Source of the DNA: an uncultured Lachnospiraceae bacterium
Lineage (GTDB): Bacteria > Bacillota > Clostridia > Lachnospirales > Lachnospiraceae
Length of the DNA stretch: 10,865 nucleotides
Assembly: GCA_902783295.1 (NCBI GenBank)
Contig: CACZQT010000067.1
Location: 1 to 10,865, forward strand
Direction of reading: 5' to 3'
Shown here: positions 1-6,961 of the stretch, piece by piece
How the letters are laid out: each line of letters opens with the position of its first letter
Numbering within the stretch: position 1 is the first letter of the stretch
Notes under the pieces: generated by a model
Told to the model about the DNA's origin: nothing
The model's input: the letters and a program-made list of their open reading frames with translations, nothing else
Databases searched by the model: none
Translations under genes and position numbers: made by a program

Positions 1-192
1 CAGGGCGGCAGACCCGGTGCAGGCGGCCAGGGCGGCAGACCCGGCACAGGCGGTCAGGGCGGCAGACCCGCAGCGGGCGGCCAGGGCGGCAGACCCGGTA
101 TGGGCAGCCAGGGCGGCAGACCCGGTGCAGGCAGCCAGGGCGGCAGACCCGGTATGGGTGTCCAGGGAGGCGGAAGACCTTCCGGCGGCGGC
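1..192 (+). repeat. In-frame 27-bp tandem repeats coding QGGRPG-type nonapeptides in IF2
   Basis: Six consecutive 27-bp units begin at 1, 28, 55, 82, 109 and 136. Each opens with cagggcggcagaccc and encodes QGGRP plus four variable residues (GAGG, GTGG, AAGG, GMGS, GAGS, GMGV). A degenerate seventh unit, QGGGRPSGGG, covers 163-192. The array may continue upstream of the window. The units are in frame and nearly identical at DNA level, which suggests expansion by slippage or unequal recombination within the disordered IF2 N-terminal extension. No unique spacers separate the units, so this is not a CRISPR array. Confidence 0.95.
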
Positions 193-2139
193 ATGGCGGA
201 TATGGGGGTTCAGAAGCCAGGCGGCAAGCGGAACGGTCAGAAGAATAAGAATGCCGGCAACCGCTTTGACAGGAAAGAAAGCGATGAACTCAGACGTCCT
301 TCCGGTAAGGGTAAGACAGCTCCGACCAGAGAGATTGCCCGTCCCGGCAAGCCGGCGAAGAAGGTGGTGGAAGAACCTGCCATCAAGATGATTGTGATTC
401 CGGAGAAGCTGACGATCCGTGAACTGGCGGAAAAGATGAAAATCAATCCGTCCGTCATTGTGAAAAAGCTTTTCCTTACAGGAAAGGTTGTGACTGTCAA
501 CGAAGAAGTTGACTATGATACCGCTGCCGATATCGCGGTGGAATTCGATGTCCTGACCGAGAAGGAAGTCCAGGTAGATGTCATTGAGGAACTGCTCAAG
601 GATACCACTGAGGACAGGCCGGAAGATCTGGTCAGCCGTCCGCCCGTTGTCTGCGTCATGGGTCATGTCGATCACGGTAAGACCTCCCTGCTGGATGCAA
701 TCCGGAATACCAATGTAACAGCCAAGGAAGCCGGCGGTATTACTCAGGCGATAGGTGCCTCTGTGGTAGAAATCAACGGACAGAGCATTACCTTCCTGGA
801 TACGCCCGGCCACGAAGCCTTTACCGCCATGCGTATGCGCGGCGCGCAGTCCACGGATATTGCAATCCTGGTCGTAGCTGCGGATGACGGCGTTATGCCG
901 CAGACGGTGGAAGCCATCAATCATGCAAAGGCAGCCGGTGTGGAGATCATCGTTGCTATCAACAAGATTGATAAACCCGGCGCCAATGTAGAGCGTGTGA
1001 TGCAGGAACTGACGGAATACGAACTGGTTTCGGAAGAATGGGGCGGAAGCAATATCTTCGTACCGATTTCCGCCAAGACCGGCGAAGGCATCGATACGCT
1101 GCTGGAATCCGTGCTCCTCGTTGCAGAAGTAGCCGAACTGAAGGCAAATCCCAACCGTAAAGCCAGAGGCCTGGTAATCGAAGCCCAGCTGGATAAGGGA
1201 CGCGGTCCGGTAGCTACCGTTCTGGTACAGAAGGGTACGCTTCATGTGGGTGATAATGTGGCGGCCGGTGCCTGCTACGGCAGAATCCGTGCAATGATTA
1301 ACGATAAGGGACAGCAGGTCAAGACAGCCGGTCCGTCCACACCTGTGGAAATTCTGGGTCTGGATGGCGTTCCGAACGCCGGAGAGATCTTCAATGCGAC
1401 CGAAAATGAGAAGGATGCCCGCAGCTACGCGGAGACCTTTATCGCGGAAAACAAGAAGAAACTTCTGGAGGACACCAAGTCCAAAGTGTCTCTGGACGAT
1501 CTGTTCAGCCAGATTCAGGCCGGCAATGTGAAGGAACTGAATCTGATCATCAAGGCAGATGTACAGGGATCTGTGGAAGCTGTAAAGCAGAGCCTGGTGA
1601 AGCTTTCCAACGACGAAGTGGTGGTCAAGGTTATCCATGGCGGTGTTGGTGCCATCAATGAATCCGATGTCATGCTGGCATCCGCATCCAATGCCATTAT
1701 TATCGGTTTCAATGTACGGCCGGATGTTATGGCGAAACAGGTAGCCGAACGCGAACAGGTGGATGTCCGTCTGTATAAGGTCATCTATCAGGCAATTGAG
1801 GACGTAGAAGCTGCCATGAAGGGCATGCTGGATCCGGTCTTCGAAGAGCGTGTACTGGGACATGCCATTGTCCGCCAGACCTTCCGGGCTTCCAGCGTCG
1901 GCACAATTGCCGGCTCCTACGTACTGGACGGCAAGATTACCCGCGGCTGCAAGTGCCGTGTTACCAGGGATGGCGAACAGCTTTTCGACGGCGACCTGGT
2001 TTCCCTGAAGCGCTTCAAGGACGATGTGAAGGAAGTGCTTACAGGCTACGAATGCGGTCTGGTATTTGATAAATTCAACGATCTGCAGGAAGATGATCTG
2101 GTGGAAGCTTATGATATGGTAGAGGTTTCCCGCGCATAA
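1..2139 (+). CDS. infB: Translation initiation factor IF-2, 5'-truncated by window edge
   Basis: IF2 is the GTPase that brings fMet-tRNA to the 30S subunit and promotes 50S joining. The reading frame is open to base 1, so the true start lies upstream; the Met codon at 100 sits inside a repeat and is not a credible start. In order: a Gly/Arg/Pro-rich repeat tract (1-192), a basic linker (about 193-380), an IF2_N domain (about 388-550), the G domain (about 646-1150), a beta-barrel domain II, then the C1 and C2 domains to the end, C2 binding initiator tRNA. GTPase motifs are intact: G1 GHVDHGKT at 661-684, G3 DTPGH at 799-813, G4 NKID at 961-972 and G5 SAKT at 1069-1080. The C1 part (KADVQGSVEAV near 1551) is highly conserved. 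It heads the rbfA-nrnA-truB-ribF cluster, as in many Firmicutes. Identification is secure; only the N-terminus is missing. Confidence 0.98.
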   Translation, partial: QGGRPGAGGQGGRPGTGGQGGRPAAGGQGGRPGMGSQGGRPGAGSQGGRPGMGVQGGGRPSGGGMADMGVQKPGGKRNGQKNKNAGNRFDRKESDELRRPSGKGKTAPTREIARPGKPAKKVVEEPAIKMIVIPEKLTIRELAEKMKINPSVIVKKLFLTGKVVTVNEEVDYDTAADIAVEFDVLTEKEVQVDVIEELLKDTTEDRPEDLVSRPPVVCVMGHVDHGKTSLLDAIRNTNVTAKEAGGITQAIGASVVEINGQSITFLDTPGHEAFTAMRMRGAQSTDIAILVVAADDGVMPQTVEAINHAKAAGVEIIVAINKIDKPGANVERVMQELTEYELVSEEWGGSNIFVPISAKTGEGIDTLLESVLLVAEVAELKANPNRKARGLVIEAQLDKGRGPVATVLVQKGTLHVGDNVAAGACYGRIRAMINDKGQQVKTAGPSTPVEILGLDGVPNAGEIFNATENEKDARSYAETFIAENKKKLLEDTKSKVSLDDLFSQIQAGNVKELNLIIKADVQGSVEAVKQSLVKLSNDEVVVKVIHGGVGAINESDVMLASASNAIIIGFNVRPDVMAKQVAEREQVDVRLYKVIYQAIEDVEAAMKGMLDPVFEERVLGHAIVRQTFRASSVGTIAGSYVLDGKITRGCKCRVTRDGEQLFDGDLVSLKRFKDDVKEVLTGYECGLVFDKFNDLQEDDLVEAYDMVEVSRA

Positions 2140-2217
2140 AGGGGAACACTGACAGAATCAGAGTTTCTTCAGAGATCTGCACAAGGTTCATTCATATCAA
2201 AACAAAAGGTGTGTGAT

Positions 2218-2245
2218 AAGAGCCGCCCTGTTTCGGTGGCTCTTT
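2218..2245 (+). terminator. Intergenic hairpin between infB and rbfA, possible weak terminator or processing site
   Basis: AAGAGCCGCC at 2218-2227 pairs with GGTGGCTCTT at 2235-2244 (10 bp with one G-U pair), leaving a 7-base loop. The tail after the stem is only TCGCACATTC, so the T-run is poor. It may give partial termination, mRNA processing or 3'-end protection of infB mRNA. Genes on both sides belong to the same conserved cluster, so complete termination is unlikely. The rest of the 134-base gap (2140-2217 and 2246-2263) shows no convincing gene or promoter. Confidence 0.5.
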
Positions 2246-2273
2246 CGCACATTCTTTTCATTCAGGGGAAACG

Positions 2274-2714
2274 ATGAGAAAGAACAGTATAAAGAACATA
2301 CGAATCAACAGCGAAGTACAGCGTGAACTTTCCCGGATTATCAGGGAAGAAGTGAAGGATCCCCGCATTGATATCATGGTCAGTGTGACGGATGTTCAGG
2401 TTGCGCCGGATCTGAAAACCTGTAAGGCATATATCAGCGTGCTTTCCGGAGAAGAAGCTCTGGCAGCAACTATCGAAGGCCTGCGGCAGGCTTCCGGTTT
2501 TATCCGCCACAGGCTGGCCCAGACCGTCAACCTCCGCAACACACCGGAGATCAGTTTCATTCCGGATACTTCCATTGAGTACGGCATTGCCATGACCAGA
2601 AAGATTGAAGCTCTTTCCGAAGCGGAAAAGGAAGAAGACGAAGAGGAAATTGAAGAAGAGACATCCGGGGACGAGGAAGACGGTGAATCCGGAGATGACG
2701 GGGGACGGCAGTAA
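2274..2714 (+). CDS. rbfA: Ribosome-binding factor A with long acidic tail
   Basis: RbfA is a small KH-fold protein that binds the immature 30S subunit and helps 16S rRNA 5'-end maturation. The family pattern is clear: an N-terminal RINSEVQRELSRIIREEVKDPR helix region, a strand segment around MVSVTDVQVAPDLKTCKAYISV, then SGFIRHRLAQTVNLRNTPEISF and a D-S-I-E-Y-G stretch near residue 105. The ATG at 2274 follows AGGGGAA at 2264-2270 and matches the family N-terminus. The protein is 146 aa, longer than the usual roughly 120. The extra length is a tail (about residues 115-146) in which 18 of 32 residues are Asp or Glu. The next gene begins one base after the stop, implying coupled expression. Identification is secure; the role of the tail is unknown. 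Confidence 0.96.
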   Translation: MRKNSIKNIRINSEVQRELSRIIREEVKDPRIDIMVSVTDVQVAPDLKTCKAYISVLSGEEALAATIEGLRQASGFIRHRLAQTVNLRNTPEISFIPDTSIEYGIAMTRKIEALSEAEKEEDEEEIEEETSGDEEDGESGDDGGRQ

Positions 2715-2715
2715 G

Positions 2716-3717
2716 ATGCAGGAAGTAAGAAAACGCTGGCAGGAACATGGACAGCCGCTGGCAGAAAAAGCGCAGAATGTGCTGATCCTCGGACATGTGC
2801 ATCCGGACGGAGACTGTGTCGGAGCCTGCCTGGGACTGTATCATCTGCTGACCGGGCTCTATCCGGAAAAAGGCGTGCAGGTGGTCCTGGAAGCTTTTCC
2901 GGAAGAGTTTGCGCTCCTGAGCGGTGTGGACAAGGTATCCCATGATTTTTCCGCGGAATGGCCTGCAGAACTGGTGATCTGTGTGGATGCGGCGGGTCCG
3001 GAACGGCTGGGGGACGGGAAACGCTTTCTTGATGCAGCGGAACATTCGATCTGTATCGACCATCATGCCACCAACCGCGGCTTTGCGGAGGTGGATATCA
3101 TTAAAGGCGGGTGCAGTTCGGCCTCTGAGATGGTCGCGCATCTGGTTTCTATGGAAGAAATCTCCCTTGCGGCGGCAGAGTGCCTGTATCTCGGAATTGC
3201 TCATGATACGGGACTTTTCCGTTTCTCCAGTACGACAGAAGAAACAATGCGTACAGCCGGGGCTTTCCTGAGCAAAGGGGTAAATGCCGCGCGGATTATT
3301 GACGAAACCTACTTTCAGAAGAGCTTTATTCAGAACAAGGCGCTGGGTTACGGACTGCTGCAGGCAAGACTTCTGGAAGGCGGGTGTGTCGTAGGCTCTG
3401 TTATGACGCTGGAGGACCAGAAGAAGCTGGGGGCGGGCAGAAACGATATGGACAGCATTATCGATCAGCTCCGGCTTACCAGGGATGTAGAAATGGCAGC
3501 CTTCCTCTATGAAACAGAACCGGGGATGTTTAAAATCAGCCTGCGAAGCAACCATGTTGTGGATGTCAGCCGGATCGCTGCGGAATATGGCGGTGGAGGA
3601 CACAGGATGGCAGCCGGCGGGAGAACCGAAAAGGACCCCTGGCAGGTGCTGGACGAACTGGCAGCCTGCGCAGCCCGGCAGATGCGTCTGAGTGGGGCTC
3701 CGGGAGAAACGGATTGA
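2716..3717 (+). CDS. nrnA: DHH/DHHA1 phosphoesterase, NrnA-type oligoribonuclease/pAp phosphatase
   Basis: Members of this family degrade 2-5 nt RNAs (nanoRNAs) and dephosphorylate pAp in the cytoplasm; this activity is inferred from the family. With a start at 2716 the protein is 333 aa, a normal length. Metal-binding motifs are all present: HPDGD at residues 29-33, D91 in VDAAG, D115-H116-H117 in DHHATN and D164 in HDTGLFRF. The DHHA1 substrate-binding motif GGGGHRMAAGG starts at residue 292. ATG 2716 lies one base after the rbfA stop, with GGGGG at 2700-2704 upstream. ATG 2695 (340 aa, overlapping rbfA) is a possible alternative. A longer in-frame start at 2605 would only add a Lys/Arg-rich shadow of the rbfA acidic tail and is rejected. 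In Firmicutes this gene sits between rbfA and truB, as here. Confidence 0.93.
   Translation: MQEVRKRWQEHGQPLAEKAQNVLILGHVHPDGDCVGACLGLYHLLTGLYPEKGVQVVLEAFPEEFALLSGVDKVSHDFSAEWPAELVICVDAAGPERLGDGKRFLDAAEHSICIDHHATNRGFAEVDIIKGGCSSASEMVAHLVSMEEISLAAAECLYLGIAHDTGLFRFSSTTEETMRTAGAFLSKGVNAARIIDETYFQKSFIQNKALGYGLLQARLLEGGCVVGSVMTLEDQKKLGAGRNDMDSIIDQLRLTRDVEMAAFLYETEPGMFKISLRSNHVVDVSRIAAEYGGGGHRMAAGGRTEKDPWQVLDELAACAARQMRLSGAPGETD
3702..3706 (+). promoter_or_regulatory. Ribosome binding site bearing on the truB start
   Basis: GGGAG ends 7 bases before TTG 3714 and 13 bases before ATG 3720. The spacing favours the TTG, whose first two overlap bases form TTGA with the nrnA stop. Start-codon preference favours the ATG. 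The choice changes the protein by only two residues. Confidence 0.5.
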
Positions 3718-4613
3718 CAATGGATGGTATTCTGATTATTAATAAGGAAAAAGGATTTACCTCACATGATGTAGTGGCAAAGCTGAGAGGAATCCTTCGC
3801 CAGAAAAAGATCGGTCATACAGGGACGTTGGATCCGGATGCGGAAGGCGTGCTGCCGGTGTGTCTGGGAAAGGCAACACGGGCCAGCAGCCATCTTCTGG
3901 AAGAGGGCAAGAGCTATGATGCCGTTCTGCGTCTGGGAGTGACGACGGATACTCAGGATATGAGCGGGACCATTCTGTCGACTGCGGGAAAACTGCCGGA
4001 GGAAGCGGCTGTCCGGGAAGTGATGGCTTCGTTTGCCGGAGAAATCCTGCAGGTGCCGCCCATGTATTCAGCCCTGAAGATCGACGGGCAGAAGCTGGTG
4101 AATCTGGCAAGGGCCGGGCGGGAGGTTCCCCGGGAACCGCGTCCCGTTACGATAGAATCGCTTATCATCCGGAAGATTGAGCTTCCCAGGGTGTTTTTTT
4201 CGGTTGCCTGTTCCAAGGGAACTTACATCCGGACGCTCTGCCATGATATTGGTGAAAAGCTGCTGTGCGGAGGCGCTATGGAAGCACTGGTGCGTACAAA
4301 GGCTGCCGGATTTACCCTGGAACAGTCTCTGCGCCTGTCTGAGGTGGAAGCTCTTGCACGGGAAGGCCGGATCGGGGAGTATGTAATTCCCCTGGAAGAA
4401 GTCTTCCGAGGGCTGCCGCATTTCCATGTTTTTCAGGAACGGGAGAAGGCACTGGCCAACGGCAACCCGCTGCGGAGAGACTGGGGCAGCGGTGAAGCAC
4501 CTGAAGAAGGGCTGACAGCCGTCTGCTTTCAGGACGGGACATTTGCTGCATTGTATCAGTGGAATCCGGAGAAGCAGCGTCTGATGCCGGTGACCATGTT
4601 TTTGGGATCGTAA
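3714..4613 (+). CDS. truB: tRNA pseudouridine(55) synthase TruB
   Basis: TruB isomerises U55 to pseudouridine in the T-loop of nearly all tRNAs and also acts as a tRNA chaperone. The N-terminus is diagnostic: DGILIINKEKGFTSHDVV followed by GHTGTLDPDAEG, which carries the catalytic Asp (residue 40 from the TTG start). Also seen are YSALKIDGQKL near residue 120, the ARAGREV-PREPRPV segment and CSKGTYIRTLCHDIGEKL near residue 166, with a C-terminal TruB_C/PUA-like part. The length of 299 aa is typical. TTG at 3714 overlaps the preceding stop by four bases and has the better ribosome-site spacing; ATG at 3720 is equally compatible with the family N-terminus. Overlap with nrnA and a 20-base gap to ribF indicate one transcript. 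Confidence 0.96.
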   Translation: MTMDGILIINKEKGFTSHDVVAKLRGILRQKKIGHTGTLDPDAEGVLPVCLGKATRASSHLLEEGKSYDAVLRLGVTTDTQDMSGTILSTAGKLPEEAAVREVMASFAGEILQVPPMYSALKIDGQKLVNLARAGREVPREPRPVTIESLIIRKIELPRVFFSVACSKGTYIRTLCHDIGEKLLCGGAMEALVRTKAAGFTLEQSLRLSEVEALAREGRIGEYVIPLEEVFRGLPHFHVFQEREKALANGNPLRRDWGSGEAPEEGLTAVCFQDGTFAALYQWNPEKQRLMPVTMFLGS

Positions 4614-4633
4614 AGGTTTTGAGAGACAGACAA

Positions 4634-5554
4634 ATGCGAACGATTTTTGATCCGAAGGAGATTCGTCAGCAAAAGGACTCCATTGTACTGATCGGTAAAT
4701 TTGACGGGTTCCATCGGGGACACCGGAAGCTTCTGGAAGAAGCTCTTCAGGACCGTGGGAGAGGATCGCAGACGGTTCTGTTTACGTTTGCCGCCATGCC
4801 GCGCACCGTCATTACCGGAAAGGGAGAGGCGGGGATTACCACACGTGAGGAAAGGCGTGCCCTGGCAGAGGAAGCCGGAGTGGATGTGTTTATAGAAATT
4901 CCGTTTACCGAAGAACTGATGCGCATGCCGGCCGAAGACTTTCTTCAGAAGGTACTGATCGGGCAGCTGCGCATGAAAGAGATCGTGGCCGGCCCTGACT
5001 GTGCCTTCGGTTTTCAGCGCCGCGGCAATATTCGTTTCCTGAAAGAACATGAAGCAGAAGGCGGTTATCGCCTGAAGGTTGTGGAAAAAGAACGCTATGG
5101 CGGGGATGTAATCAGCAGTCACAGAATTCGCTGCTGCCTTTCTGAGGGAAAGGTGGAAGATGTCGAAGCGATGCTTGGGAGGCCTTATGGTTTCTGCTCC
5201 CGGGTGCTCCACGGCCGCAGGCTCGGAAGCAGGCTGGGATTCCCCACGATTAATCAGGAGATTTCTCCCGAGAGATATCTGCCGGCGTTCGGAGTGTATA
5301 CTTCGGAAGTTGTCCTGGAAGGAAAAAGATACCAGGGAATTTCGAATGTGGGGATTAAACCCACTATTTCAGGCAGAAATGCGGCCGGAGTGGAGACTTA
5401 CCTTTATGGATTTGCCGGTGACGCCTATGAAAAGATCGTTAAGGTGGAGTTAAAGCATTTTGTGCGGCCGGAAAAAAGGTTTGACAGCCTGGAAGAACTG
5501 CAGGAACAGGTCCGGAGAGACTGCAGGGAAAACGATCCGGAAAACCGGAAGTAG
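4634..5554 (+). CDS. ribF: Bifunctional riboflavin kinase / FAD synthetase
   Basis: RibF phosphorylates riboflavin to FMN and adenylylates FMN to FAD. The N-terminal FAD synthetase half has the nucleotidyltransferase motif GKFDGFHRGH at residues 21-30. The C-terminal kinase half begins near residue 180 with VLHGRRLGSRLGFPTIN (GFPTIN at 202-207), followed by GVYTSEV, the NVGIKPT segment and E254 in GVETYL at the position of the usual catalytic Glu. It ends with the family-typical RPEKRFDSLEELQEQVRRD. The 306-aa length is normal. ATG 4634 is chosen because it starts at the conserved region and lies after the truB stop at 4613. The ribosome site (GAGAG at 4621-4625) is weak, so coupling to truB is plausible. 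Its place after truB is a common Firmicute arrangement. Confidence 0.96.
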   Translation: MRTIFDPKEIRQQKDSIVLIGKFDGFHRGHRKLLEEALQDRGRGSQTVLFTFAAMPRTVITGKGEAGITTREERRALAEEAGVDVFIEIPFTEELMRMPAEDFLQKVLIGQLRMKEIVAGPDCAFGFQRRGNIRFLKEHEAEGGYRLKVVEKERYGGDVISSHRIRCCLSEGKVEDVEAMLGRPYGFCSRVLHGRRLGSRLGFPTINQEISPERYLPAFGVYTSEVVLEGKRYQGISNVGIKPTISGRNAAGVETYLYGFAGDAYEKIVKVELKHFVRPEKRFDSLEELQEQVRRDCRENDPENRK

Positions 5555-5592
5555 GACGGGAAAACCGGAATACACCGGAGGAGGTATGCGGT

Positions 5593-6813
5593 ATGACGCG
5601 AAGAAGAATCGGGAAGAAACTGGCCATATGGCTGCTGGTATTCTGTCTGGGCGCTTCTTCAGCCCGGGAAGTACAGGCTGCGGGAATCAGCGCCCTGCTG
5701 GAGTCCGCCGGAACCCGGGAAGCGCAGGACCCCGCGAGGGAGTCTTCACAGGACGGGAGCGGGGAAGAAGGAGAGAACAAAGAAACGGCGGCTGCGGAAG
5801 AATCTGTGGAGGAAACTGCAGGGGTTCCTGCGCAGGAAGAGCCGTTTTTTGAAAATATGCCGGATGATGTGGCTGAAGAGACAGCGGAGGCAGAGGAAGA
5901 AGAGGAGACGGTCATTGTCTCCGATGAAGAATCTGTGGAAATCCAGCTGGCTCTGGCACGGGAGGGTTCTCTGGAAACCCTGATGAACCGTTTTGACAAC
6001 CTGGGCATCGTAGATATTGAAAGCGGCTATCTGAATGTCCGGGAAAAGCCTTCGGAAAACGGAAAAGTTATCGGGAAGATGGTAGGCAATGATATCTGCG
6101 ATATACAGGAGACATCGGGAAGCTGGTATTATATCCTGTCCGGTCCGGTAGAAGGATACGTAGCGAAGGAATATATTGTGACGGGAGACCGGGCGATATC
6201 CATGGCGTTTGAGGCCATGGATAACCCGAAAATCACAGTGGATACGGATGTTCTGAATGTCAGAACAGAACCCAGTGAGGATTCGGAGATTCTGGACCGC
6301 CTGGATGAAAATGAACGCTATGACGTGATCAAAAGTCAGGGCGACTGGATCCAGATCGAACTGGACAACGATTCCGTAGGCTATGTTTCCGCCAATTATG
6401 TAACCCTGGGCTATACACTGGGGCGGGCGATTGAATATGAAGAACCGGAGGAATCCATCCGCCAGCAGATCGTGGATTATGCCATGCAGTTTATCGGCAA
6501 TCCTTATGTGTGGGGCGGCGTAAGCCTGATCAATGGCTGTGACTGCTCAGGTTTTACCATGAAGGTATATCAGAAGTTCGGAGTTCAGCTGGATCACTAC
6601 AGTGTGACCCAGGCTGAACAGGGACGGCGCGTTTCCTCAGATAACATGCAGCCGGGCGATCTGATCTTTTATGCCAAAGGCGGCACCATCAACCATGTTA
6701 CAATGTATATCGGCAATGGGAAATGCGTAGGTGCTCAGTCCGAAAGAGCGGGCATCCAGGTCCGCAGCTGGACATACCGTACTCCCGTTAAGATTGTTAA
6801 TGTACTGGACTGA
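5593..6813 (+). CDS. Secreted SH3-domain NlpC/P60 peptidoglycan endopeptidase
   Basis: Probable cell-wall hydrolase cleaving stem peptides outside the membrane. The 406-aa protein starts with a signal peptide: RRR-IGKK n-region, a hydrophobic LAIWLLVFCLGASSA stretch and a likely cut after VQA near residue 29. An acidic low-complexity linker spans about residues 50-120. Two bacterial SH3 domains follow: about 137-199 (LNVREKPSENGKVIGKM) and about 213-273 (LNVRTEPSEDSEILDRL). The NlpC/P60 domain occupies about 290-406, with C318 in DCSGF and H368 in NHVTMYIG. The position 12 residues after that His, usually His or another polar residue in VHA-type motifs, is G380 (VGAQ). GGAGGAGG at 5577-5584 sits 8 bases before ATG 5593; an ATG at 5586 is in another frame. 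It lies 38 bases after ribF with no clear promoter, so it probably reads through from there. Family is secure; activity is inferred. Confidence 0.92.
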   Translation: MTRRRIGKKLAIWLLVFCLGASSAREVQAAGISALLESAGTREAQDPARESSQDGSGEEGENKETAAAEESVEETAGVPAQEEPFFENMPDDVAEETAEAEEEEETVIVSDEESVEIQLALAREGSLETLMNRFDNLGIVDIESGYLNVREKPSENGKVIGKMVGNDICDIQETSGSWYYILSGPVEGYVAKEYIVTGDRAISMAFEAMDNPKITVDTDVLNVRTEPSEDSEILDRLDENERYDVIKSQGDWIQIELDNDSVGYVSANYVTLGYTLGRAIEYEEPEESIRQQIVDYAMQFIGNPYVWGGVSLINGCDCSGFTMKVYQKFGVQLDHYSVTQAEQGRRVSSDNMQPGDLIFYAKGGTINHVTMYIGNGKCVGAQSERAGIQVRSWTYRTPVKIVNVLD

Positions 6814-6849
6814 TCTGATCTGTATCTGACACAGAGACAACAAAAGTCC

Positions 6850-6878
6850 TTGACAAGGGTAGGTCGGTATGATACCCT
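6850..6878 (+). promoter_or_regulatory. Promoter for rpsO-pnp with overlapping inverted repeat
   Basis: A perfect -35 TTGACA lies at 6850-6855. After a 17-base spacer comes TACCCT at 6873-6878, preceded by TG at 6870-6871, giving an extended -10 that offsets the weak hexamer. Start would fall near 6885. AAGGGTA (6855-6861) and TACCCTT (6873-6879) form a perfect inverted repeat across the spacer and -10. This could be an operator or, read as RNA with the following TTTT, a weak terminator of the upstream transcript. Confidence 0.65.
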
Positions 6879-6890
6879 TTTAAAGGCTCG

Positions 6891-6935
6891 CCGATACCCA
6901 GCTGCCGGAGACTCCGACCGCAGCCTGGTATCCGG
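6891..6935 (+). promoter_or_regulatory. Structured rpsO 5' leader, candidate S15 autoregulatory element
   Basis: The untranslated leader between the predicted start (about 6885) and ATG 6962 can fold into one long hairpin. CCG 6891-6893 pairs with CGG 6933-6935, ATACC 6894-6898 with GGTAT 6927-6931, CTGC near 6902-6905 with GCAG near 6920-6923, and CGGA/TCCG form the apex. Small bulges interrupt the stem. S15 is known to repress its own mRNA through structured leaders in several bacterial groups, with different folds. That this hairpin does so here is inference from position and folding only. Confidence 0.5.
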
Positions 6936-6961
6936 TAAGAAAGAACAAGGAGGATATTTCT

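Noticed and set aside
1..192. Regularly spaced repeats resembling a CRISPR array
   Set aside because: Units are contiguous, with no unique spacers, and encode an in-frame IF2 peptide repeat.
17..391. Open frame of 124 codons in the second plus frame
   Set aside because: It is the out-of-frame reading of the infB repeats (Ala/Arg/Asp/Pro monotony) with no ribosome site.
2191..2219. Possible promoter TTCATA-17-TGATAA before rbfA
   Set aside because: Both hexamers match the consensus poorly, and -10-like bases abut the hairpin; too weak to call.
2605..2715. Extended Lys/Arg-rich N-terminus for the DHH phosphoesterase
   Set aside because: It is the shifted-frame reading of the rbfA acidic tail. 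The family N-terminus begins near 2716 and a ribosome-like GGGGG lies just upstream.
2557..3720. 387-codon open frame on the minus strand
   Set aside because: It lies opposite nrnA and the end of rbfA, both with intact family motifs. It has no recognisable domain and is rich in His/Cys/Arg as expected of an antisense shadow.
5480..5508. TTGACA inside the end of ribF as a promoter for the NlpC/P60 gene
   Set aside because: The hexamer 17 bases downstream (GAACAG) is a poor -10 and there is no extended -10, so it is not supported.
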